Below are positions 33,522-44,494 of a stretch of 64,000 nucleotides of DNA, one piece after another. Each line of letters starts with the position of its first letter. The stretch's first letter is position 1. The DNA comes from Bremia lactucae. Its lineage: Eukaryota > Oomycota > Peronosporomycetes > Peronosporales > Peronosporaceae. The position numbers were made by a program, and so were the translations under genes. Where the stretch lies: contig NC_090621.1 in the NCBI RefSeq assembly GCF_004359215.1, positions 2,282,588-2,346,587 of the forward strand, read 5' to 3'. The notes beneath the pieces are model-generated. The model had not been told where the DNA came from, ran no database searches, and saw only the letters and a list, made by a program, of their open reading frames with translations.

Positions 33522-33988
33522 TTTTCAGTATTAAAATCTCGGACTATTCTTTAAATATAAGGAGATTGCATATTATTCGAAATATTCGAAAAGCAAATGA
33601 AATTTCTGCAACACAATGAGTAAAGGGACATTATTCTCTACTTTTGATTGATTTCGTTTTTGTGCAAATGGAATACGTTTTACCTTTTTGCCCTTGGACG
33701 TCGTGGCTACATGTATTCTACAAAGAACTCCTCCAAAAAAATCCCCATTGACTTCGTTACCTATATATTTCAAGGATGTTTCAGTGACATGAACCCATTG
33801 AATAATGGGTTATGGTTGTATCCCACAAATCCATTCTTTAAAATTCTTAAAAATAACTTTTCAAGTCAGGACCAAATTAGGACCATGGATCAAACCGACA
33901 CAAAAAGGGATTCCGCGCACGTATTTCCGTCCTCTCTCTACAACGGAGTCCGCGCGCACTTTGAAATTAGAAGGCGCGCTGATTTCCG
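33522..33988. other. Intergenic upstream of the BRCT gene
   Basis: Open frames exist here (plus 33648-34109, minus 33573-33773) but none has a recognisable domain, and the plus one overlaps the BRCT gene in another frame. A small hairpin AACCCATT-GAAT-AATGGGTT lies at 33791-33810. The segment presumably includes the promoter. Confidence 0.4.
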
Positions 33989-36743
33989 ATGGTGGCCGCC
34001 TTCTCGACGGCATCGCATTCCGCGCAAGGGCCCACACGCGCCTCCTCAAGAGCCTCTACCGCCTCTACAGCGTCCGTGCGACGGCGGCCACGCAGCTATG
34101 GTCCACTGAAGGGCGTTGTGGCCATGGTAGACGTGCGTGTCGGTTCAGACGCGCAAATCGACTGCAGTGACGTCGTCGCGCGAAAGTTGCGTGAATTAGG
34201 CGCTTCTACCGTCAAACGGTTCACGTCCAAGCTTACACACATGGTATTGAGTCAATATACACCCGCGTACAAGTCCAAGATTTACAAGTGGCAAGCACGC
34301 GGGAACTCAATGGCCGTTGCCGCGACAAGGTACGAGCTCAAGATTGTATCCCAGCTCTGGGTTAATGCGTGTTACGTGGCTAAGAAGCGAATGGATGAGC
34401 GTCCATTCTTTCCCATTGCGCAACAGAATCTCCTCGATTGTGGGTCCCAAAGTGTCACGCTTCCGCCCAAGCGACGACAGTCCCTCGGCGCCGAGGCATT
34501 GCAACTTTCAACTACCACCTTATTAACTACTGTCGCAGATAAGGCTATCAAAGAAGTGTCTACGGCGTCAAAATTACCGTTGAAAGCATTGAAAGGGCTA
34601 CATCGAGGCAGGAGAAAGCGTGCATTGTCGATGGAGCCCATGACATCGGATGCGATTTTGAAAATGCTTGGCACGACAGTCGACGTGGCAAGTTATAGTA
34701 CACCAACGAAACAAATACGTGGGTCAAAAGGTACGAGCTCGTCAGCAAAGCGGCGAAAGACGCTGAATGGACCATTAACGCAGCAAGATGTGGACGAAGT
34801 GACCGCATCCCAAGCAAGTGGCATTGTTTGTGAGAGTGACTATGAAAATCAAGTTTCTAAAGTCGTCAAGGAAGATGATGTTGTTCAGGAGTGTCAGGCT
34901 ATTCGGGAGGTTTCTGTCGCGAACATGCTCGAGCCACTTTGCCTTGCAAATTCTATTTATCGTATTGGAATGAATAGTGAAACGAAGAAGTTAAAGACAC
35001 TGGATGAGAATGCGATGAAGGGATTAACAGCACGGGAACTGCGGCGTCGTAATCGTAACTCCCTTTCGTACGGTAGTGGCTTGACGCTGAAGAGTGGAAT
35101 TTGGTCCTGTGGAACTTGTGGGTGCTCGAATCCCCGTTCAAGTTTGAATTGCTCGGACTGTCGAGTTGAAAGGAATGTAACGAAATCACCACGTGAAGAG
35201 AGCATGGCTCTTTCAACGTCTTTAAAGAGTTCCGAAATTAAAGTGTCGGTGTCCTTGCCTGTCGACGCGTCAAGTGGTTCTACTTTAACGACCGAGATGA
35301 TGACACCGACAAAGAAAGCGAGTACTGTAGCTGCTCAAGACACTGTTAAAAGCATTACGAGTCCAGCAGTGCTTGCATTGACTCGACACTCGTTGTCCAG
35401 GCCAACTGTAAGCTCAGCCGCGAAAAGTCGAGGACCACATTCGACCGCATCGAAATCAATTCAGCCAGTTTTGAAAAGCAGGACGCGTTGTTCGGAGAAT
35501 CGATCGAAAAGCCCGGTACCTTGTAGTGTTGTGTCCACACAGCCTATACGCAACTCGTTAGCAAGTGCTTCAGTGTTGCTTGATACAACAAATGCTCCGA
35601 AAGGATCAATGAGTTTGTCAAGTGTCAGTAAGCCCATTCCAAGTCGAAGAAAGAAGCGTGCGTTCTCTTTGGTTGACAAGCATTTGACAACTCCGGATGT
35701 CAAAGTAATGCGACGCGATCAGAAGGACGTCAAGATGGATACCACGTTTATTGCAACGCCAGGATCCGTTTCGGGATTCATGCGTAAACATCGTGAGGTG
35801 GATTCGACCCCGATCCCAATGGCCATGCCCTTTTCAAGTGCCTCGAGTCGTAAAACGCCTCAAAAAAGTCCTCGAAACGTGTTTGGGATCACGGGAGTTA
35901 CCGCCGAAACCCGTGGCGTGCTTCAATGTGCGATTCACGCAATTGATGCCAATATGGCCAATGACTTGGGACACCGAAAAGCACGAGTGGTTAAAAGCGT
36001 CGATTACGCTGCGGGCGTGACGCATCTCATTGTCGGCAGGGATACGAAACGAACAATTAAAGTGCTCTTTGCCATTGCGCGTGGGGCGTGGATCGTGACG
36101 GAAGACTGGGCGTTTTCATCCCTTGAACAAGAACGGTGGCTACCCGAAGAACAGTTTGAGCTAACAATCTTTGCCAACAAATTTTCACGTCAACACCCCG
36201 AGTCGAGACATATCTTTAAAGGCATTAAATTCTTTGTGGGTCCAACTGTCGAGCCGTCACGAGATGTGCTTCAGTCTTTAATTCAAGTCGCAGGTGGCGA
36301 GGTAATTGACTTTAATGATGATGAAAGATGTCATGTCGGTATAACGACGTTGTTGATTGTGTCTTTTTTGTGGAATGATTGTAGCTATGTCACCAGATTT
36401 CCGTGGCCGATATGTGTATATGTGGCGATGCGTCTTTGTATCGACGAGCACAGCGAACGGGAATTCGTGTCGTGATGGCCAAGGTGCGTTAGCGTTAGGA
36501 AGACGAAAGTGTAGAAAAAGTTTTTGAAGTGGGAAATGTGTGTAGTGGATTTTTGATAGCATTGCGACCATGAAATTGCAAGATGATGCGGATTATTCAT
36601 TTCTAGAAGCACTCGACACGCTTGCGAAAACACCACTGAAACGTCGTGGTGTCGAATCTTTTGGAACCCCGGCGGTTACTCCTGCAAAGCACCGGACGGC
36701 AATGACTTTAGGGCTGGAAGCGCATTCTACGGTCCCGGAGTAA
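33989..36743 (+). CDS. Microcephalin-like BRCT protein with RanBP2 zinc finger
   Basis: Best model: three phase-0 exons 33989-36301, 36385-36483 and 36546-36743, 869 aa. Intron 1 (83 bp) is GTAATT...TTGTAG and intron 2 (62 bp) is GTGCGT...TGTGTAG. The unspliced frame would run to 36475 but loses the end of the last BRCT, while the spliced one restores GIRVVMAKWIFDSI. Domains: N-terminal BRCT about 42-145 (GVVAMVDVRVGSDA, KLTHMVL, VSQLWVNACYV); RanBP2-type zinc finger with W372, C374, C377, N381, C388, C391; tandem BRCT about 629-725 and 741-825. One N-terminal plus two C-terminal BRCTs is the microcephalin/MCPH1 arrangement, used in DNA-damage and chromosome-condensation control. The Ser/Thr-rich, basic middle looks disordered. 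Splicing is inferred from sequence only. Confidence 0.82.
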
Positions 36744-36969
36744 GTGTCGAAGAAGTGCATGAGCGTTTAAATTGTGTTGTATTGATGTAACGCATTTTCT
36801 TTTATTTCTATTGGCGCTTGTTGATATTACTTGCTGGATTTTTTATTTCTTATCGTACGATAGAAATTAGATATAATAAAGTCTTACAACACGTTGCGAC
36901 TAAAACCTTTTTAACCTCAAGCCCCGTTTTATTTCAATAAAGTATTGGACAACCAGTCAAAGTTTGAGA
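36744..36969. other. Short intergenic, BRCT gene to REX4 gene
   Basis: 226 bp, AT-rich, including TTATCGTACGATAGAAATTAGATATAA sequence in pieces and a CAATAAAG stretch before the REX4 start. It must hold the end of one transcript and the promoter of the next. Confidence 0.4.
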
Positions 36970-38085
36970 ATGGGAGGCAAGAGGAAGCGCAGTGAGGGGT
37001 TGATGCCAGTGCGGCAGGTCAACAAGACTGCAGGCAAAGCCACTCAATATGCACCAAGAAAGAAAAAGTCTAGTAATGCGATAAAACCGAGTGGATTGAC
37101 AATGCCAAAGCTCCAAAAGAAGACTGAATTCAGGACTGTGGCAAATTCAAATTGGCTCGCGCTTAAAAGCACGATTCAACGGAAAGACCAACTTTATAAA
37201 CGTGGCAAAACCATTGCAACGAAACAGGATTTAAATGTGGTGGCACAAAAGCAATTATTGCGTCAGGAAAAACTCGCCAAGCGCATGAAAGAACGTACCA
37301 CTGAGTGGGTCGACAATTCAATGATTGTGGCCATGGATTGTGAAATGGTCGGCGTCGGACTTTCGGGGAAAACAAGTGTACTCGCGCGTTGTAGTCTTGT
37401 GAATTATCATGGTGCTGTACTGTACGACCAGTACGTGCGTCCAGTAGAAAAGGTCACGGACTTCCGTACCCATGTAAGCGGTATTAAGTCAAGCTCGCTT
37501 CGACATGCCATTCCTTTTAAGGAGTGTATTAAAGACGTTGGAAAGTTGCTTGAAAACAAGATCGTCATCGGTCATGCATTACAAAATGACTTTCAAGCGC
37601 TCATGTTTACGCCACCAAAGCAATTGATTCGAGATACGGCTTTTTATCGTCCGTACATGCGTCGCAAGATGAAAGGCACGGTACGTTTAAAAAGTGTACG
37701 ATGTACGAGGGAATATTAATTTTTAAAGTATGGTAATGCCTTGTAGAAATTATATCCCAAAGCACTCAAGCATTTGGCAGCGGAGGTGTTGGGTCTGGAG
37801 ATTCAGACTGGACAGCACGATTCGGTAGAAGATGCGAGAGCAGCATTAGAGCTGTATAAACGGGAGCAGTATGTGTGGGAAAAATACCTCCGTATGAACC
37901 GACACAGCGGCATTCTTGTGGGTGTCGCGCCTCCTGTGCCAGAACTCGATGAGAATCAATGTAACAAGATTTCTTCTACTGCTCAAGTTCATCTCGATGT
38001 GGATGAAGAGGAACCAATTCGTCAACGAGGCAACGTAGCTGGACTAGAACTTAACGAGCTTGCCATAATGGAGTTTGGCGAATGA
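36970..38085 (+). CDS. REX4: REX4-like 3'-5' RNA exonuclease (DEDDh)
   Basis: Two exons, 36970-37680 and 37747-38085, joined in phase 0 across a 66 bp GTACGT...TTGTAG intron, 349 aa. Without splicing the frame ends shortly after the donor and lacks the third exonuclease motif. Residues 1-110 are Lys/Arg-rich, as in nucleolar proteins. Exo I is AMDCEMVGVG with D123 and E125, Exo II is GHALQNDFQAL with D207, Exo III is TGQHDSVEDARAAL with H261 and D266: a complete DEDDh set. The arrangement VTDFRTHVSGI plus RDTAFY is typical of the REX4/ISG20L2 branch, which in yeast acts in pre-rRNA (ITS1) processing. The C-terminal ~80 residues are acidic and not conserved. Confidence 0.92.
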
Positions 38086-38954
38086 TTGATCCATGAAATA
38101 TAAGTTTATGAAGGACATCGATCATTTGCCAGAATTCCTGTCATACAAAATAATACTATGGACGGTTTTGTTTGGTTTTGACACCAAATAATAACGCTTT
38201 TTTTATTTTTACCTAAAAACTTGGTTGGTCGTGCGACGTTTGTCCATTTGCAGTCACAGAAGTATTGTTCACAATAAAAAAATTGTGATTCTTCATGTCA
38301 TTGCGCCTCTAATTACCAGCTACAGACCTTGCTTCCCCTTGCACTTTCCTCTCGGAAAGAGCTTTGGTGGCGTCGATAGTGGTCGTGCAGTTAAATATGA
38401 GGCGTAAAGTCATATCGAGGGTTCTTTCGTCCGAGTTGCTAAAGTTTCCAATGCTTTCTAGTGATGAAAACTTGGTGCTTGATCCACGAGAGAGAATGGC
38501 AAAAGGGCATTTGCACTTTTTGCCGATTTCTCATCAGCCTGTTGTGTAGCCTATTGCGGGACCGCAGCAGTGCTGCTTTCTTTTCGTGCATTGAATGGGA
38601 AAGAGTGCTCGAGACAGTATTGAATTATTTTGCACTTATACTTTCGACGGGCTAGTCATTCCATCTGCCTAGTGTTATACGCAGTGCACATAGCAACTAG
38701 AACTGCATCAGAACGTTTGTCCTGTATTTGATTTCAGTATCAAATGCAATGGGCATTCTCACGCAGTGACATTTTAATCTTGTCCTTTAGATGCATACGC
38801 TTGCTACCATTATTGCGACGCTTTTGCAATCCTATTGTTTATTTTATTGTATTGATGCCCACTTTTTAAATCGGACATACTCACCCAAAATATTCTACTT
38901 TTGAATCGGACGCGGCCACAAAAGTACCTATTTCAAAACGAGTGGATCGTCAAA
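38086..38954. other. Intergenic, REX4 to M13 gene 3
   Basis: No gene of its own. A short frame starting at ATG 38791, right after TTTAG, would encode a hydrophobic leader-like peptide, but here it ends at a TGA at about 38901. In the second copy of this region a 1 bp insertion opens that frame into the peptidase. Confidence 0.5.
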
Positions 38955-41291
38955 ATGGAGCGTGGCAAGGGCTCGAAATGGACCAAAGTGACTGAAAACG
39001 ACAAAACGCTAGGTTCGGTAGACGACAATCAAGTCGCTCAAACGCAACAAAACGATGAACAGCCACTCGTGGCCATTGAAGAAGACTCTTTGGGTCATGC
39101 CATGCCTCCTGCACCACTGTTGCAAAAGCCCTTGGCTGCATGGGCGGTCGGTGGGCTTGTGGCCTTGTTTCTTCTCGTTGTAGTTTTAGTGGTACGGAGT
39201 GGTATTCTCCAGACCCAACAGCGCGTTAAGTTCGCAACCTTTGGTCCCAAATGGGTCGATTTGCTTCCAAGTGAGGTAAAAATTCATATGAATGTAGACA
39301 TCGACCCGTGTCATGACTTTTACGAGTTTAGTTGTGGCGCGTGGCAAGCGCAAAGTAAAATTCCAGACGATAAAGGCAGCATTTCGCTGTCTTTTACGAC
39401 GGTACACGATGCGAATCTAGAGGTTTTAAACACCGTGATGCAACAAGGTTGGCCACTGGTGGGTGAATTGTACGATTCGTGTATGAATTTTACCACCACG
39501 AGTCCCGCAATTGCCGATACAACGTCTCGTCGTGTTTTAGAACCTGCTCTACAACTGATTGCTGCAACTACGAGCAAAACAGAATTATTCCAAGTTGCAG
39601 GATATTTATCCCAAGAAGGACCCAATTTTCTCACAGGACTCTACGTCACTGCTGATGCGAAAGAAGCGACGCAATATGCGCTATATGCAACTCAATCGGG
39701 TCTATCCTTGCCCGATCCTGAATACTATTTGAACAAGAAACACTTTGAGTCCCTTCGTGAAGCATTCTTTACTTTTGTGTTGGACTTATTCCGATTGACA
39801 GGATTTGAGACTGACGCGGCTGCGTCACACGCAACTACGGTCCTCGCCTTTGAACAGCTGGTGGCACCTTTGTACGTCCCAAAAGAAACGCTTCAAGATC
39901 CCGTGGCAACGTATCATCGCGAACGTATAGCAGACACAATCAACGCGTATCCTTTATTATTTGGTGCGTTTGTCAATGGCACGGAGCAACTCGCACGTCT
40001 TGTTGCCAGCAACACGGACGTGATTGTACGGACGCCGTCGTTTTTTACACAAACCGAACAATTGGTGGCTGGCGTGTCGGTGACGCTAGACACACTTAAA
40101 GCAGTACTTTCGTATAAGTACATAAAATCCAAAGCGGCAACATTAAGTGAACCCTTTGTACAAGCAAGTTTTGCATTTCATGGCAAAATGTTAAATGGCC
40201 AACAAAAACGAGCCGTGCGTTGGAAAGTTTGTGTCGAATGTGTCACAAATGTGTTTCCGGACCTCGTGGGCAAATACTTTGCACTCGTTCGTACCAACGA
40301 CGCAAGTGAACAATTAGCCCGTGACATGGTAGCGCAACTCCAAATGTCGTTCCACACGGCTCTCGACCACGTTGATTGGCTCGATGCCTCGACGCGGAAT
40401 GCCGCGTTGGTTAAATTGGCCAACATGACGAATCTCATTGGCCACTCGATGCAACACAAGCATTTTCCATTGGAATTGCAACGAGAGGCACCGTTGGCAA
40501 CAAATCTCGCCATTGTTGCAAAATACGAATTTCAGCGAATCATGGGACGCATTGGAAGCCTTGTCGATCGCACCGAGTGGTCCATGTCGAGCGCAGATGT
40601 GAATGCGTACTACGAAGCCACGGCCAATAAAATTGTCTTTCCTGCGGGTATACTCCAGCCTCCGTTCTTTGGACAAAACCGCCATCCTGCACGTAATTTT
40701 GGCTCCATTGGGAGCATTATTGGCCACGAATTAACACACGGATTTGATGATTCTGGCCGTCATTATGGCGGTGATGGGAATCTCGTGGATTGGTGGAGTC
40801 ATGCTACTGCCACCGAATTTCAAGAGCGCACGAGTTGCCTTGTTGCACAATACAATCGGTACCAAGTAAACAGTAGTACCGAAGTGGATAAACTCCTCGG
40901 CCACGTGAATGGCAACTATACACTTGGAGAGAATATTGCCGACAATGGCGGCGTTAAACTCGCATTTATGGCCTATCATGCGTTTCTTGCGAAAAAAACT
41001 CGGCAATTACATACGAGTGTCATTGATAATACAAAAGAGGCAACTCGAAGCTCCGACAAACTTAAGTTGCCACCTGTAGTAGCAGACCGACTTTTTTACA
41101 TTTCATTTGCACAAACATTTTGCTCAAAAAAAAGCGACGCGAGCGCAATTAAAAGTTTGGCCTCAGATCCGCACGCTCCTGGACGATGGCGCATTAATGG
41201 AGTCGCAAGTAATTCTCCGGACTTTACGCAAGCATTTTCGTGCCCTGCTGGTTCCACGATGAATTCCAAGACCAAGTGTCAGGTCTGGTAA
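38955..41291 (+). CDS. M13 (neprilysin/ECE-like) zinc metallopeptidase, paralog 3
   Basis: Intronless, 778 aa. ATG 38955 is chosen because the open frame above it has no ATG and because it yields the same layout as paralogs 1 and 2: hydrophilic tail 1-58, a strong membrane anchor about 60-80 (AVGGLVALFLLVVVLVV), ectodomain. DPCHDFYEFSCGAW is at about 116-129. Zinc ligands H591, H595 (HELTH, with catalytic Glu592) and Glu659 (ENIADNGG) are intact, with NAYYEATANKIVFPAGILQ before them. It keeps C628 and the C-terminal C775-Q-V-W, the disulfide pair missing in paralogs 1 and 2, so it is the more canonical member. An insert of about 20 residues lies between ENIAD and the final helices (about 685-705). 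Confidence 0.95.
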   Translation: MERGKGSKWTKVTENDKTLGSVDDNQVAQTQQNDEQPLVAIEEDSLGHAMPPAPLLQKPLAAWAVGGLVALFLLVVVLVVRSGILQTQQRVKFATFGPKWVDLLPSEVKIHMNVDIDPCHDFYEFSCGAWQAQSKIPDDKGSISLSFTTVHDANLEVLNTVMQQGWPLVGELYDSCMNFTTTSPAIADTTSRRVLEPALQLIAATTSKTELFQVAGYLSQEGPNFLTGLYVTADAKEATQYALYATQSGLSLPDPEYYLNKKHFESLREAFFTFVLDLFRLTGFETDAAASHATTVLAFEQLVAPLYVPKETLQDPVATYHRERIADTINAYPLLFGAFVNGTEQLARLVASNTDVIVRTPSFFTQTEQLVAGVSVTLDTLKAVLSYKYIKSKAATLSEPFVQASFAFHGKMLNGQQKRAVRWKVCVECVTNVFPDLVGKYFALVRTNDASEQLARDMVAQLQMSFHTALDHVDWLDASTRNAALVKLANMTNLIGHSMQHKHFPLELQREAPLATNLAIVAKYEFQRIMGRIGSLVDRTEWSMSSADVNAYYEATANKIVFPAGILQPPFFGQNRHPARNFGSIGSIIGHELTHGFDDSGRHYGGDGNLVDWWSHATATEFQERTSCLVAQYNRYQVNSSTEVDKLLGHVNGNYTLGENIADNGGVKLAFMAYHAFLAKKTRQLHTSVIDNTKEATRSSDKLKLPPVVADRLFYISFAQTFCSKKSDASAIKSLASDPHAPGRWRINGVASNSPDFTQAFSCPAGSTMNSKTKCQVW

Positions 41292-43135
41292 ATTCATGAG
41301 TTAAATTAAATTTTTGCCCCATTTTGAATTGACCACAACCGAAAAAAAAATTATCGTGTAATTTTAATTAAAAGTGCATAAATACCAGTTTCACGCGCAT
41401 GTCCATTATTAATGATTGTATTCTTGCAATTTTACATCCAGAGCTTAAAAGGAATTATGTCTGTTGTCATTTGGCTTAAGCTGCTTCTATCAACGATACG
41501 AAAAGGGTTTCGATGCGACACGTCTCTATTTCTTAATATCTCGATCACACGTGTTGAAGAAAGCGTGAATAAAACTATTGTATTTACGAAACTCGATCAG
41601 TCGTGATTATCACGTACTGCAGGTAAGTGTATACACGTAGCTGTCTATTTATATTATTTAAGGTATGCAAGATGTCGAAAATTTCCTGAGCCTTGTTGGC
41701 ACTGAAGTTGATCCGGTGATTGTACGTTGCTCACCACTTCGTGTGGTGCTCCGGTTGATTGTGTGCCTATGAGCCCGAGGCATCACAATAGGCGCGTTTC
41801 TTGGACATTAGTGCGAGCTTGTCGTAATTCTCGCGTACCTAATGCTCTCAGTTGCCTGAAACCTCCGAAAATGAATTTCTAAACATAACCTACTTAGCTA
41901 CTGTGACCGCTTGACCTTTAAACAGCCACCACATCCTCCTTCATTCTGCTGTGTCCGCGACAGATCGAGCTCTTTTTTGATGGCACATGACCGTATTGTT
42001 TTGTACATTTGTCTGGGCCGAGTGCGTCCGTTGCCGTCTCGAATCCATGCGTTGTCGCTTAAACACCCAAGTCTGTGAAAGTAAAGCTTCATGCCGCCAA
42101 CCTTTCAAATTTGTCTTCCTTTCTCCAACAAATTATCTGCTTGATAAACATAACCAGGGTCTACCTTCAGCTTATTCTTCTCCGTCGAATGCTGCCTTAA
42201 ATCTGCTTTTGGAGATTGCTGATCTCGAAAGCTGCCCAGGAAGGAATATCGAATGCTGCTGTGGTGAAGTGAATGGCTGGCAACACGATGACGTTTAGTA
42301 TAGTGATGCTAGATGCCCGTGTTAACTTTCATTGGGCTCTACAACATACGAGAGCATTTGTTGTTCTCATAAACCACTGGTGAGTATCTCCTATTGTTTT
42401 GGGAAGAATTTGCTGCATTTGCGTTGCTCTCATCCTACTATTATGTTGTAGTAACGCAATACGCCTGTAATGCGTCGCGTCGGCGGAGTTTCCCTTTTTC
42501 CGTAAGGGTATAATCAGCAGCTTATCAGCTATGTAACCTTATGGTTTGGTGATCCCCCGTTATCGTTCATATCGAATTACCTTATATCTAATACTTCATA
42601 AGATTTCAATGAAAATATTAAGTGACCGAGGTAGAGTGTCATCACAAAAAGGTGAGGAAAGTAAAAAAAAAACTTTGTGAAATGGTGAAAGGTATTGGGC
42701 CGAAATCATTATAGAATGCAAGAATCAACAAGGCTTTGCACAGTACAATAACGGAGATTATGTTGCATTTGTGAGCGACTCTAAGAGCGTTGCGGTGCGC
42801 AGGTTTGGTACTGTCAAGCAAAGAAGAAAAAATCCCATCCTCCGAAGCTTCTCTGCCTTTGAATATACGACCATTCCCTCTTTCCTTCTCCTGCTCCTCA
42901 CCTACCGCACACATGCCGGGATCTCATCATCAGCCAAGTCAGGGTAAGAAAGTCTCACCCTTTTCAATGAGATTAAGGAGTTTTTCATCGACAAGGGATT
43001 TCGCAGTGGAAGCTGATGAATAGCAACTTGAAGCTCTTGCCCAACCGCTTGGTCATCCAGATCTTCCATAGCTGTCTGTGGCACTTCTTGCTTTCTTAGC
43101 CCAGTTCTCAAAACGGAAATCTATGGTTGGACAGA
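41292..43135. other. Intergenic with dispersed repeat
   Basis: 3' flank of the peptidase gene, then a ~185 bp repeat (about 41650-41830) also found inverted upstream of SelO (24290-24476). In this copy the second arm of the CATCACAATAGGCG hairpin is missing. 41900-43130 has several short frames (for example minus 42902-43111, plus 41987-42298) with no recognisable domain. I see no real gene. Confidence 0.5.
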
Positions 43136-43650
43136 TGTAGGCGGGCACGTCGCAGCGAGGAAGCGGTTAAACCTGCTTCTCTTGCGTGCAGTGAGGTAGT
43201 TGTGGTGGGCGCGGAAGCGACCTCACCCAACACACTAAGAACTCTGGTAAAGTGTCGTCACGGGAGCGGTAATCCGTCTCCTCGTGCGCACATACCAAGT
43301 ACGTAGTAATTTTCAGACTGATTTATATTTAATAGAATTAAATACAAATACCTATTTTTACCAATTAAAATGTTATCTCTATAGATATCATTTAATATGT
43401 ATTGCGAGCGTATCTTTATAGATACCTCGCGTAACTGATGACGCTAGCCGTCATCATGGATGACGCTGGGCGTCATCCCTCCTAATGTGAATGCACCCAT
43501 GTGCATCACATCCACAAGGGTTGGTCACAAATGTGCACCACACCCGAGTGTTGGGTCTAATTACTATTATTTAGTAATTGACCATCCCCTTAAGTACCAA
43601 ATGTACTTAATGGGGACTGTGTAACATTAGGGCAACTCTAGCCCGTTACA
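43136..43650 (-). repeat. Family A solo LTR with internal deletion
   Basis: 515 bp. Compared with the other copies, about 35-40 bp are missing just inside the TGTAGGCGGGCACGTCG end. No element DNA flanks it on the left. The same deletion is present at 56126-56642, so both came from one locus. Confidence 0.85.
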
Positions 43651-43873
43651 CCATCCCCCTCTTTAAGAACGAATTTACATTTTTAAATTCGACAGAGTAG
43701 AGAGAGGAACTGCGAGCAGCTTTACGCGCCGCTAGTTCACTCGATCACTCTCGCGCACGTGTTTCTATACACGGCGCCCAAGATGCCACCTAAAAGGGGC
43801 CACGTTGGTGGGTCGTCTGCGAAGACGCCCACACAACCTCGCACTAAGCGCACGCGCCGCGTTAATTCGCCGG
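43651..43873 (+). repeat. Family B gypsy leader and gag start
   Basis: A leader matching the reverse complement of 15025-15125, then ATG at 43782 with about 30 codons of gag (SSAKTPTQPRTKRTRRV). It is cut off by a single N at 43874, after which unrelated family A DNA begins in the opposite orientation. It is probably one end of a contig. Confidence 0.65.
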
Positions 43874-43874
43874 N

Positions 43875-44494
43875 TTGAGGCTCATCCTCACGTACACACG
43901 CAGAGATGCGGGTCGTGGGAAGGATTTCAAGTGCTACCAAGTGTAGGCGGGCACGTCGTAATGCGGCCACGCTCTACTTAAGCACACACCCTAGCACAGC
44001 GAGGAAGCGGTTAAACCTGCTTCTCTTGCGTGCAGTGAGGTAGTTGTGGTGGGCGCGCAAGCGACCTCACCCAACACACTAAGAACTCTGGTAAAGTGTC
44101 GTCACGGGAGCGGTAATCCGTCTCCTCGTGCGCACTTACCAAGTAGGTAGTAATTTTCAGACTGATTTATATTTAATAGAATTAAATGCAAATACCTATT
44201 TTTACCAATTAAAATGTTATCTCTATAGATATCATTTAATATGTATTGCGAGCGTATCTTTATAGATACCTCGCGTAACTGATGACGCTAGCCGTCATCA
44301 CGGATGACGCTGGGCGTCATCCCTCCTAATGTGAATGCACCCATGTGCACACATCCACAAGGGTTAGTCACAATGTGCACCACACCCGAGTGTTGGGTCT
44401 AATTACTATTATTTAGTAATTGACCATCCACTTAAGTACAACAAATGCACTTAATAGGGACTGTGTAACATTAGGGCAACTTTAGCCCGTTACA
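43875..44494 (-). repeat. Family A LTR with leader and primer-binding site
   Basis: LTR 43942-44494 (minus strand), preceded on the left by the primer-binding site complement (GTGCTACCA) and ~60 bp of leader. This is the 5' end of an inverted gypsy element whose body is missing at the N. The same junction with ACTGACGAGTATGG occurs at 59326/59327. Confidence 0.85.

Noticed and set aside
33648..34109. 153-codon plus-strand frame ahead of and overlapping the BRCT gene
   Set aside because: Low-complexity Arg/Pro end arises from the BRCT gene in another frame and no domain is visible.
38791..38901. Short leader-like ORF as a possible secreted effector
   Set aside because: No RXLR or EER motif and it stops after ~37 codons. 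No RXLR or CRN-like frame was seen anywhere in the window.
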